Shown: in pieces, positions 1 to 6,655 of the stretch
Layout: each line of letters begins with the position of its first letter
Position numbering within the stretch: the first letter of the stretch is position 1
Source of the DNA: Thiodiazotropha sp050305635
GTDB taxonomy: Bacteria > Pseudomonadota > Gammaproteobacteria > Chromatiales > Chromatiaceae
Assembly: GCA_050305635.1 (NCBI GenBank)
Contig: JBNLFS010000072.1
Location: 1 to 43,935, forward strand
Direction of reading: 5' to 3'
DNA: 43,935 nucleotides
Notes under the pieces: model-generated
Seen by the model: only the letters and a program-made list of their open reading frames with translations
Databases searched by the model: none
What the model was told of the DNA's origin: nothing
Made by a program: the position numbers and the translations under genes

Positions 1-964
1 CCATGAAAATGCCCATGATCGATTTCGGCGAGGCGCCCAAAGTCCTGAGAATGGCGATGTCGGACTGTTTATCGGTAACGACCATGACCATGGTGGAGAC
101 GATGTTGAAGGCCGCCACCGCAACGATCAGGGAGAGGATGATGGTCATCATGCGCTTTTCCGTCCGCAGCGCCGCGAAAAAATTCCGGTGTTGCATGGTC
201 CAGTCGCTGATCCGGTAGTAACCCCCCATCTTCAGGGCCAGCTCCCGAGAGACCTGGGGCGCCAGGTAGAGATCATCCAGCTTCAGACGCACACCGGTCA
301 CACCGTTTTCCAGGCGCATCAGTTTCGCGGCATCGTCAATGTGCAGAATTGCGACGCCACGATCGTATTCCCCCATCCCGACCTGGAAGATGCCTCCCAC
401 CGTCAGGCGCTTGAGACGCGGCAGGATACCGGCCGGGGTGACATTCACCTGGGGCGTCACCAGAGTAACCTTGTCCCCCACAGCGACGCCCAGCACGGTG
501 GCCAGTTCACGGCCTAAAATGATGTTGAAGGCTCCGGACTGAAGACTTTCAATGGAACCCTGCTTGATATCACGGACCACGTCCGAGACATCCCCCTCAC
601 GTTCGGGAACAATACCCCGTAGCAGAACCCCGCTGACCTTCTGTCCGCTGATCAGCATACCCTGGCCTTCGACATAGGGTGCCTCGCCAATCACATGGGA
701 GAATTTGGAAGCCTCGGCCATGACCGATTCCCAATCGGTTAATTCCCCGCTGACCCCCGAAATGGTGGCATGAGAAGCCATACCGAGAATTCGTTCACGG
801 ACTTCCTTGTGAAACCCGTTCATAACAGACAGAACGACAATCAGCGCCACCACGCCCAGCATGATACCGAGCATGGAGATCATGGATATGAAGGAGATGA
901 AGTGGTTCCTGCGTTTGGCCCGTGTGTAGCGCAGGCCCACGTACAGTTCAAATGGTTTGAACAT
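1..964 (-). CDS. lolC: Lipoprotein-releasing ABC transporter permease, LolC/LolE family (3' end outside window)
   Basis: The minus strand is open from an ATG at 962-964 to the left edge, giving the first 321 residues of a protein that normally has about 400. The N-terminus (MFKPFELYVGLRYTRAK) is followed by a transmembrane segment at about residues 24-48 containing SMLGIMLGVVALIVVLSVMNG, typical of LolC/LolE. Then comes the large periplasmic domain, and a second membrane segment starts near residue 280 (TIILSLIVAVAAFNIVSTMVMVV), the beginning of the FtsX-type permease domain. Family members work with the ATPase LolD to extract mature lipoproteins from the inner membrane and pass them to LolA. 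No clear Shine-Dalgarno precedes the ATG, but it matches the family's usual start and the nearby upstream ATG is out of frame. LolC cannot be separated from LolE on this fragment; the next gene, outside the window, is probably lolD or lolE. Confidence 0.93.
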   Translation of the reverse strand, partial: MFKPFELYVGLRYTRAKRRNHFISFISMISMLGIMLGVVALIVVLSVMNGFHKEVRERILGMASHATISGVSGELTDWESVMAEASKFSHVIGEAPYVEGQGMLISGQKVSGVLLRGIVPEREGDVSDVVRDIKQGSIESLQSGAFNIILGRELATVLGVAVGDKVTLVTPQVNVTPAGILPRLKRLTVGGIFQVGMGEYDRGVAILHIDDAAKLMRLENGVTGVRLKLDDLYLAPQVSRELALKMGGYYRISDWTMQHRNFFAALRTEKRMMTIILSLIVAVAAFNIVSTMVMVVTDKQSDIAILRTLGASPKSIMGIFM

Positions 965-1190
965 AGGAAGACATTAAACCCTAGTGTGGTACGTCAACCG
1001 CATAGATTAACAGAAAACAGCGCCCTGGGGTCTGCCGGATACCCCCCCGAAATGGCATTTTTGCGGGTTGTATCCGCCTTTGGCGAGTTCCCGCCAGACT
1101 TGAGACTAGGGAAATAAATGCTCATGCTTTCCTATAGTTAGATAAGAGTGCTATATTGCTTTTTGAAGAGACAAATTCGGAGTTGCTCAG

Positions 1191-1484
1191 ATGACCTTTC
1201 GCTTCACGACCCTTTCCGCTGCCCTGCTCCTGAGCCTGAGCGCCCAGGCGGCCACCGCTGATGTCCTGCTGATCGATTCCATCGATGCCTATCCCATCAA
1301 CAGCGAAGAGGGTGTGCCCCGGCCCACTCGCGCCATGACCATGGACCAGGTACAGAAACGCTTCGGCGAGCCGCTCACCGCTCATCCCGCCGTGGGCGAT
1401 CCGCCCATCACCCGTTGGGATTACCCCAGCTACTCGGTATTTTTCGAATACAACCACGTACTGACAGCCGTGATGCACCGCTGA
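1191..1484 (+). CDS. Small exported protein of unknown function
   Basis: The predicted protein has 97 residues. The first 20-24 residues form a signal peptide (MTFRFTTLSAALLLSLSAQA, with a likely cleavage after an AxA motif), so the mature product of about 75 residues should be periplasmic. The mature part contains MTMDQVQKRFGEP and later PPITRWDYPSYSVFFEYNHV. That pattern is shared by small exported proteins in many gammaproteobacteria and loosely recalls the BamE/SmpA fold (a helix 'V..RFG.P' followed by strands). This is a resemblance by eye, not an assignment. A GGAG at 1179-1182 lies 8 bases before the ATG. The gene stands alone, divergent from lolC, with a hairpin just after its stop codon. 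No function is proposed. Confidence 0.82.
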   Translation: MTFRFTTLSAALLLSLSAQAATADVLLIDSIDAYPINSEEGVPRPTRAMTMDQVQKRFGEPLTAHPAVGDPPITRWDYPSYSVFFEYNHVLTAVMHR

Positions 1485-1493
1485 AGGCAATAC

Positions 1494-1524
1494 GGGGGGT
1501 CAGGCAAAAAAAACCTGACACCCC
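1494..1524 (+). terminator. Possible terminator hairpin after the small exported-protein gene
   Basis: GGGGTCAGG at 1496-1504 pairs with CCTGAC-A-CCCC at 1514-1524 (one bulged A), enclosing an A-rich loop. It lies 10 bases after the stop codon at 1484 and just before a strong promoter at 1530. There is no long T-run after the stem, so termination efficiency is doubtful; the structure may instead insulate the downstream promoter. Confidence 0.4.
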
Positions 1525-1529
1525 TATTC

Positions 1530-1557
1530 TTGACAATTTTACTAAGTTATTTATACT
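1530..1557 (+). promoter_or_regulatory. Sigma-70-type promoter for the TrpD2-like/Rieske pair
   Basis: TTGACA at 1530-1535 and TATACT at 1552-1557 are separated by 16 bases. The -35 box is a perfect match and the -10 box matches five of six positions. It points towards the gene at 1654 and predicts a leader of about 90 bases. Confidence 0.75.
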
Positions 1558-1653
1558 GCCCGGCACAACAACCCCAGCTTGCAGCGCAGCCTTGCGCCGA
1601 ACAAACAGACTGGACGTTCTCCGCTCAGTCATAGTGACACCAGGTAGTACAAC

Positions 1654-2760
1654 ATGACCAACCCGATGACCTCCTCGGCTTTGATGCATTCAATCATCCA
1701 GCGCATCGCCACCGGCCCGGAACTGAGTAAAGACATCACCCTGGACGAGGCCCGTGAAGGTATGCAGGCGGTGCTGCGCGGTGAAATCGATGATGTCCAG
1801 ACTGCGATCTTTCTCATCGCCCTGCGCATGAAGCGGGAAACCGACGAAGAAAACAAAGGGGTGCTGGATGCGATTCTGAAGCATTCCGAAAGCTACCAGG
1901 CCGATGTGGATGAACTGGTCTCCCTGGTGGATCCCTATGACGGGATGAACCGCAACCTGCCGATCGCACCGATGATCCCCGCGGTCCTGGCAGCCTGCGG
2001 CCTGCCCTGCGTGAGTCATGGACTGGACGCGGTGGGACCGAAGTTCGGTGTCACCCATCGCCATGTGCTGCAGGCCGCCGGCGTGGATGTGGACATCTCC
2101 CTGAAGCAGGCCCGATCCCGTCTCGAGAACCCGTATCTGGGATGGGCTTATGTGGACCAGAAGACCTTCTGCCCCGGACTGCATGACCTGACCGGGCTGC
2201 GTCAGAAGATCATCAAACGCCAGGTGATCACCACCGTCGAGGTGCTGGCCAAACCGCTGACCGCGAAGCGCAAGACTCATCTGGTGACCGGTTACGTGCA
2301 CAAGCCCTATCCTGCCAAGTATGCCTCCCTGGCCCGCTTCGCGGGTTTCGAAGGGTGTCTGTTGGTGCGTGGCACGGAAGGCGGCGTGATTCCATCCCTG
2401 AGACAGCCCGGAATGATCTTCCGTTACGATGATGGAGGTGAAGAGCAGCCGGTGGAGATCAGTCCGGAGTCCCTGTCCATCGATCAACCGGTGCGCGCCG
2501 TACCGCTACCCGAAGCGGCCGGTGCCGACTCGAGCGGTGATGAGATCGCGCGGATCACGGATGTACGCCAGGCCGCAAAATGGGCCGCCGATACAGGGCT
2601 ACGTGCCCTACAGGGTGAACCCGGTCCTGCCTATGATTCACTGCTCTATTCCAGCGCCCTGGTCCTGTGGCATTGCGGACGGGAACCGACACTGACCGAC
2701 GCCGCAACCCGGGTCCGCCAGGTACTCGATTCCGGCGAAGCCGCCAAGCGCATCGGATAA
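1654..2760 (+). CDS. Anthranilate phosphoribosyltransferase-like protein (TrpD2/YbiB type)
   Basis: This 368-residue protein has the glycosyltransferase family 3 layout: a helical N-terminal domain (about 1-90) and an alpha/beta domain (about 90-350). True TrpD enzymes carry a GTGGD loop that binds PRPP. Here the equivalent position reads VDPYDGMNRN (residues 92-101), so the loop is lost. Further conserved-looking stretches are VSHGLDAVGPKFGVTHRHVL and LLVRGTEGGVIPS. Loss of the loop places it with the TrpD2/YbiB paralogues; E. coli YbiB binds nucleic acid rather than making phosphoribosyl anthranilate. A role in tryptophan synthesis is therefore unlikely, and no other trp gene is near. An AGG lies 9 bases before the ATG. 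The Rieske gene starts 3 bases after the stop, so the two are almost certainly co-transcribed and probably functionally linked. Confidence 0.85.
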   Translation: MTNPMTSSALMHSIIQRIATGPELSKDITLDEAREGMQAVLRGEIDDVQTAIFLIALRMKRETDEENKGVLDAILKHSESYQADVDELVSLVDPYDGMNRNLPIAPMIPAVLAACGLPCVSHGLDAVGPKFGVTHRHVLQAAGVDVDISLKQARSRLENPYLGWAYVDQKTFCPGLHDLTGLRQKIIKRQVITTVEVLAKPLTAKRKTHLVTGYVHKPYPAKYASLARFAGFEGCLLVRGTEGGVIPSLRQPGMIFRYDDGGEEQPVEISPESLSIDQPVRAVPLPEAAGADSSGDEIARITDVRQAAKWAADTGLRALQGEPGPAYDSLLYSSALVLWHCGREPTLTDAATRVRQVLDSGEAAKRIG

Positions 2761-2763
2761 GCC

Positions 2764-3081
2764 ATGGATCGTCAATGGATCGAAGTCGCGCAACGGGATG
2801 AAATCCCGGAAGGCGCCATGAAACGTGTGGAAATCGACGGGCATCGTTACCTGGTGATCCGAAGTGAAGGCCACTGGTACGCAGTAGATGATCAGTGCAG
2901 CCATGAGGATATTTCCCTCTATCTGGGCTGTGTGCACGGTGACCATATCAAATGCTCCCTGCATGGAAGCCGCTTCAGTTTAAAGACTGGAGCGCCCCTC
3001 GAGGAACCGGCCACCGATCCGATTGGAACCTACCCGATACGAATCCTGGATGAAAAGGTCATGATCCAAACCAGGAAATAG
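2764..3081 (+). CDS. Rieske [2Fe-2S] ferredoxin-like protein
   Basis: This 105-residue protein is a single soluble Rieske domain with no signal peptide or membrane segment. Both cluster-binding motifs are present: C45-S-H47 and C64-S-L-H67, separated by 16 residues. This two-Cys, two-His pattern distinguishes it from NirD, which lacks the ligands. It resembles the small ferredoxin components of dioxygenases, but no oxygenase or reductase gene is nearby. The only close partner is the TrpD2-like gene 3 bases upstream, whose promoter it shares. It probably acts as an electron carrier in the cytoplasm; the acceptor is unknown. Confidence 0.9.
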   Translation: MDRQWIEVAQRDEIPEGAMKRVEIDGHRYLVIRSEGHWYAVDDQCSHEDISLYLGCVHGDHIKCSLHGSRFSLKTGAPLEEPATDPIGTYPIRILDEKVMIQTRK

Positions 3082-3265
3082 CCATAAGCCGGACTTTTGG
3101 TGATCCAGATCAAAAATCAGTTGTTTCCCACACTAGCGATACGCAAACAATTCCTATATATTGCGCACCTAGTTTACCTGCCTGTATTCATGGGCGGTAA
3201 CGCATAATAACGGCCCATTGAAGGCATAACATTTCACCACCAAACTAGTTCCGGGGAGATCACCG

Positions 3266-3406
3266 GTGAAATATCTGTTCGTCCTGGCGATTGCATTCTG
3301 TATGACTCTCATTTGGCAGACATCCAACATCGCGGAGCGAACCCCCAACCTTCAGAGTTATGAGCAGGAACAGATCATTATCAGAACGCCGCCCCAGGCC
3401 ACTTGA
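3266..3406 (+). CDS. 46-residue membrane or exported peptide, unknown
   Basis: A GTG at 3266 with GGGGAG at 3252-3257 opens a 46-codon frame ending in TGA at 3404-3406. The product starts MKYLFVLAIAFCMTLIWQTS, which is one hydrophobic helix or uncleaved signal anchor after a single Lys, followed by a polar tail (NIAERTPNLQSYEQEQIIIR). The good ribosome site and membrane-peptide composition support translation. There is no lipobox, and no family is recognised. It lies 185 bases after the Rieske gene and may be transcribed separately; a TATATT-like element at 3157-3162 is a weak candidate -10 box. Confidence 0.5.
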   Translation: MKYLFVLAIAFCMTLIWQTSNIAERTPNLQSYEQEQIIIRTPPQAT

Positions 3407-3936
3407 TTCAGTTCCGGCAGATTTCCACCCCGCACGACCCATCATCCCAGGTTCGACACGCCCCTAGCCGGAATTTCCCTTGCAATAATCCACTGGGCTT
3501 CCACCCAAGACCCGGCATCATCGCGCCCGCATTCCCAAAAACATGAGAACCCGTTCATGGTTTGACGTTCGCATACCGATCTTTCATGAATCAATCCAGA
3601 CATTCCTGGTCAGAATTTGGGAAATATCGCCCATTTATTATAGGATTTATGAGTCATAATCCGGGCGCTCCGGCAAGGAATTATGGCTTGAGACCGCCAC
3701 GCAGGATCGGGTATGGTTGCAGGGTTTTAAATGGCCGGAAACATACCCGACCGGCGATGGTCGCAACGAATACAGGATCCGCCGGTGCAAATCGATCATT
3801 GGCCGACTTGAATTCGCCACCCAAGCACCCTGCCAGGCACGGCATTGCCGGGGAAGAGTGACGATAATTAGAATCAAAACAAACCGTTGATATTTAAAAC
3901 CCGATCGCCCACACAGAGACGAAGAACGACCCGACA
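3407..3936. other. 530-base stretch without a convincing gene
   Basis: Short open frames occur on both strands (for example 3562-3861 plus and 3647-3997 minus), but their products are rich in Arg, Pro and Ser and show no domain, so they look like chance. The clearest structure is a 9-base perfect inverted repeat, TCGGGTATG at 3707-3715 with CATACCCGA at 3742-3750, with a 26-base loop. An AT-rich stretch at 3634-3660 and another just before ccmA (3868-3900) could hold promoters. The region probably contains the ccm operon promoter and leader. Confidence 0.5.
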
Positions 3937-4599
3937 GTGACGCCCGAAACCACAGCTGCACCACCACCGAAAACCGGTCTGTTCGAAGCGCGATCACTCT
4001 CCTGCATTCGCGATGACCGGCTGCTGTTCGAATCCCTGGAGTTTGGCATCAGTCCTGGCCAGGCCCTGGTGCTGGAGGGCCGCAACGGGAGCGGCAAAAC
4101 CTCACTGCTGCGCATCCTCAGTGGTATCCGCCTGCCGGAATCCGGACAGGTGCTGTGGGACGGCAAGGATATTTTCCGCCTCGGCCCGGAGTTTCACGAA
4201 CACATTGCCTACCTGGGGCACAAGGACGGTTCCAAACTGGACCTGACCCCGATGGAAAACCTGCGCATTGCCCAGGGTCTGGGGAAGGCCCGGGAAGACA
4301 TCACCCTGGAGGAGGCCCTGGACCAAGTCGGACTGTTCGGTTTCGAGGATGTACCGACCCGGAATATGTCCGCCGGTCAGCAACGCCGGCTGGCGATTGC
4401 CCGGCTGCTGGTTACCGATGCCCGTCTGTGGATCCTCGACGAACCCTTCACCTCCCTGGACCGAAAAGGTATCGAGCACATGGAGCGGCTTTTCGAAGCC
4501 CATCTCAGCCGGGGCGGCATGGCGGCCATGACCACCCACCACAGAATCGGCTTCAGGGAAGAGGTCCAACTCATACGCATCAACCTGTCCGAACGATGA
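3937..4599 (+). CDS. ccmA: Haem exporter ATP-binding protein CcmA
   Basis: This 220-residue ABC ATPase starts at GTG 3937 and has a short extra N-terminus rich in Pro and Thr. Visible motifs are Walker A GRNGSGKT (48-55), the ABC signature MSAGQQRR (144-151) and Walker B LWILDEP (164-170), with the switch His in TTHH near the C-terminus. CcmA with CcmB and CcmC forms the inner-membrane complex that uses ATP to release haem-loaded CcmE. It is the first gene of the ccm operon, and its stop codon overlaps the ccmB start (ATGA at 4596-4599). No strong Shine-Dalgarno is seen before the GTG, so the exact start is slightly uncertain. Confidence 0.96.
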   Translation: MTPETTAAPPPKTGLFEARSLSCIRDDRLLFESLEFGISPGQALVLEGRNGSGKTSLLRILSGIRLPESGQVLWDGKDIFRLGPEFHEHIAYLGHKDGSKLDLTPMENLRIAQGLGKAREDITLEEALDQVGLFGFEDVPTRNMSAGQQRRLAIARLLVTDARLWILDEPFTSLDRKGIEHMERLFEAHLSRGGMAAMTTHHRIGFREEVQLIRINLSER

Positions 4600-5279
4600 G
4601 CACACTCTCCCTTACCAGCGCGTTCAATCTGTTGTTGAAACGGGATCTGGTCCTGGCCTACCGGCGTCGCTCGGAATTGGTCAACCCGATGCTGTTTTTC
4701 GTCCTGGTCACCGCGATGTTTCCTCTGGGAATCGGCAATGATCCCAAGCTGATCGAAGCGGTCGGTCCCGGGGTCGTCTGGGTGGCCGCCCTGCTCGCCT
4801 CGCTGCTCTCCCTCGACAGCATGTTCCGCTCGGACTACGAGGACGGTTCGCTGGAACAGTACATGCTCAGCGCTCACCCGATCTCCATCCTGGTGCTGGC
4901 GAAGATCCTTGCGCACTGGCTGGTGACCGGGTTACCCCTGTTCATCGTCGCGCCGCTACTGGCGGTATTGCTGAATATTCCAGGCAGCGCAGTACCCAAC
5001 CTGATGCTGACCCTGCTGCTGGGCACCCCGGTGCTCAGCCTGATCGGCTCGGTGGGTGTCGCCCTGACGGTTGGCCTGCGCCGCGGCGGGGTGATTCTTT
5101 CACTCCTGGTGTTGCCCCTTTACGTACCCGTTCTGATCTTCGCCACCGATGCGGTGAAAACCGCCATCGTCGGCATTCCGACTACCGCGCAGATTTCGAT
5201 TTTATCCGCTATGCTGGTAGGTTCCCTGGTATTGGCGCCCCTGGCCACTGCCGCATCCCTGAGAATCAGTTTGAGTTAA
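4596..5279 (+). CDS. ccmB: Haem exporter membrane protein CcmB
   Basis: The protein has 227 residues, starting at the ATG that overlaps the ccmA stop. The open frame continues upstream inside ccmA, but that part is out-of-frame shadow; MSTLSLTSAFNLLLKRDL is the usual CcmB N-terminus. About six hydrophobic helices follow (for example NPMLFFVLVTAMFPLG and VVWVAALLASLLSLDSMF). FRSDYEDGSLEQYMLS is a family hallmark. CcmB is the permease partner of CcmA in the CcmABCD complex. The ccmC start follows one base after its TAA. Confidence 0.96.
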   Translation: MSTLSLTSAFNLLLKRDLVLAYRRRSELVNPMLFFVLVTAMFPLGIGNDPKLIEAVGPGVVWVAALLASLLSLDSMFRSDYEDGSLEQYMLSAHPISILVLAKILAHWLVTGLPLFIVAPLLAVLLNIPGSAVPNLMLTLLLGTPVLSLIGSVGVALTVGLRRGGVILSLLVLPLYVPVLIFATDAVKTAIVGIPTTAQISILSAMLVGSLVLAPLATAASLRISLS

Positions 5280-5280
5280 C

Positions 5281-6027
5281 ATGATCATACGTTTCTTTCA
5301 TCAGATGGGCTCGCCCCGCTACTTCTACGGTGTGGCCGGTAAAATGATTCCCTGGTTCATGGTCAGTTTTCTGCTGACCCTGCTGGTCGGACTCTACTAT
5401 GGCCTGTTCGTGGCCCCGCCCGACTACCAGCAGGGCGAGAGTTACCGGATCATGTACATTCACGTACCCGCCGCCTGGATGTCCATGTTCATCTATGTGG
5501 TGATGGCGGCATGCGGACTGATCAGCCTGGTGTGGCGGATCAAGATGACTGAAATCCTGATCATCAGCAGCGCCTCGGTGGGCGCCTCGTTCACCTTTCT
5601 CGCCCTGGCGACCGGCTCCCTGTGGGGTAAGCCCATGTGGGGCGCCTGGTGGGTCTGGGATGCGCGCCTGACCTCGGAACTGTTCCTGCTGTTTCTCTAC
5701 CTGGGCATCATCGCCCTGCACAGCGCTATCGAGGACAAGCGGGTTGCCGCACGGGCGGTGGCGATTCTCGCTCTGGTCGGTGTGGTGAACATCCCGATCA
5801 TTCACTACTCGGTGGAGTGGTGGAACACCCTGCATCAACCCGCCTCGATCACCAAATTCGACAAACCGTCCATGGACATTTCGATGCTGATCCCGCTGTT
5901 GACCATGGCGATCTCGTTTAAACTTTATTATGGCGCCGTGGTCTTAATGCGCGCGCGCGCGGAAATCGTGGAGCGGGAGAGAAACAGCCGCTGGGTGCAG
6001 GATCTGGTTGAGCAGGGGGCGAAATGA
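5281..6027 (+). CDS. ccmC: Haem-handling protein CcmC
   Basis: The 248-residue protein has six membrane helices. The periplasmic tryptophan-rich WWD motif is seen as WGAWWVWDARLTSELF (about 120-135), flanked by the two expected haem-ligand histidines, H61 (MYIHVPAAW) and H175 (PIIHYSVEWW). CcmC presents haem to CcmE and forms the holo-CcmE complex. The stop overlaps the ccmD start (ATGA at 6024-6027), so the two are translationally coupled. A CG-alternating run near 5948-5960 is just codon usage (Arg-Ala repeats). Confidence 0.97.
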   Translation: MIIRFFHQMGSPRYFYGVAGKMIPWFMVSFLLTLLVGLYYGLFVAPPDYQQGESYRIMYIHVPAAWMSMFIYVVMAACGLISLVWRIKMTEILIISSASVGASFTFLALATGSLWGKPMWGAWWVWDARLTSELFLLFLYLGIIALHSAIEDKRVAARAVAILALVGVVNIPIIHYSVEWWNTLHQPASITKFDKPSMDISMLIPLLTMAISFKLYYGAVVLMRARAEIVERERNSRWVQDLVEQGAK

Positions 6028-6191
6028 GAGATTTTTTCGCAATGGGCGGTTATGCCGTCTATGTCTGGCCCTCGTTCTTCCTGGCCCTGATCGTCCTGGT
6101 GGCCAATATCGTCGCACCCATGCTGCAACGCAAACGCGCCTTAACTGACATCGCCCGGAAACTCCGCCGGGCCAGGAAAGAAACGCAATGA
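6024..6191 (+). CDS. ccmD: Cytochrome c maturation small membrane protein CcmD
   Basis: This 55-residue protein starts at the ATG overlapping the ccmC stop and ends at a TGA overlapping the ccmE start. Its sequence shows FFAMGGYAVYVWPSF, the usual CcmD periplasmic N-terminus, then one membrane helix (about 12-32) and a basic cytoplasmic tail (RKRALTDIARKLRRARK). CcmD stabilises the CcmABC-CcmE complex and helps release holo-CcmE. It is identified by position, size and the GGYxxYVW-type motif. Confidence 0.93.
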   Translation: MRDFFAMGGYAVYVWPSFFLALIVLVANIVAPMLQRKRALTDIARKLRRARKETQ

Positions 6192-6655
6192 ACCCAATTA
6201 GAAAGAAACGACTCACCCTCATTGGCCTGATGGTTGCCGGCATGGGCGTCGCCACCTGGCTGGCCCTCAACGCCTTCGACGAGAACCTGATGTTCTTCTT
6301 CTCCCCCTCCGAGGTGCGGGAAGGCAAGGCCCCCACCGGTCACCCCTTCCGCATCGGTGGATTGGTGACCACCGGCAGCGTCAAGCGTCAGACCGACGGA
6401 CTCACCACCGCATTCGATGTCACCGACAATGCGCAAACCGTGACCGTGGAATACACCGGCATCCTTCCGGACCTGTTCCGAGAAGGCCAGGGTATCGTTG
6501 CCATGGGGCAGATGAACCCGAACGGCGTGTTCGTCGCCAGTGAAGTGCTGGCCAAGCATGACGAAAACTACATGCCGCCGGAAGTCGCGGCATCCCTCAA
6601 GACCGCCCACGATGAAGGGGTCGGCGCCACTCAACCTGCGACGAGCGTGCAATGA
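6188..6655 (+). CDS. ccmE: Periplasmic haem chaperone CcmE
   Basis: The 155-residue protein has an N-terminal membrane anchor (about 8-28) and a beta-barrel OB-fold domain. The covalent haem-binding histidine is H124 in VLAKHDENY, with the conserved Tyr at 128, matching the HxxxY form of the family. CcmE accepts haem from CcmABCD and delivers it to the CcmF/H ligase. Both ends overlap their neighbours by four bases (ATGA junctions). Confidence 0.97.
   Translation: MNPIRKKRLTLIGLMVAGMGVATWLALNAFDENLMFFFSPSEVREGKAPTGHPFRIGGLVTTGSVKRQTDGLTTAFDVTDNAQTVTVEYTGILPDLFREGQGIVAMGQMNPNGVFVASEVLAKHDENYMPPEVAASLKTAHDEGVGATQPATSVQ

Noticed and set aside
3562..3861. 99-codon plus-strand frame in the gap before ccmA
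   Set aside because: Arg-, Pro- and Ser-rich product, no convincing ribosome site, and overlapped by an equally unconvincing minus-strand frame.
4155..4595. N-terminal extension of ccmB
   Set aside because: The extra 147 codons overlap ccmA in another frame and do not resemble CcmB; the ATG at 4596 in the ATGA overlap gives the family N-terminus.
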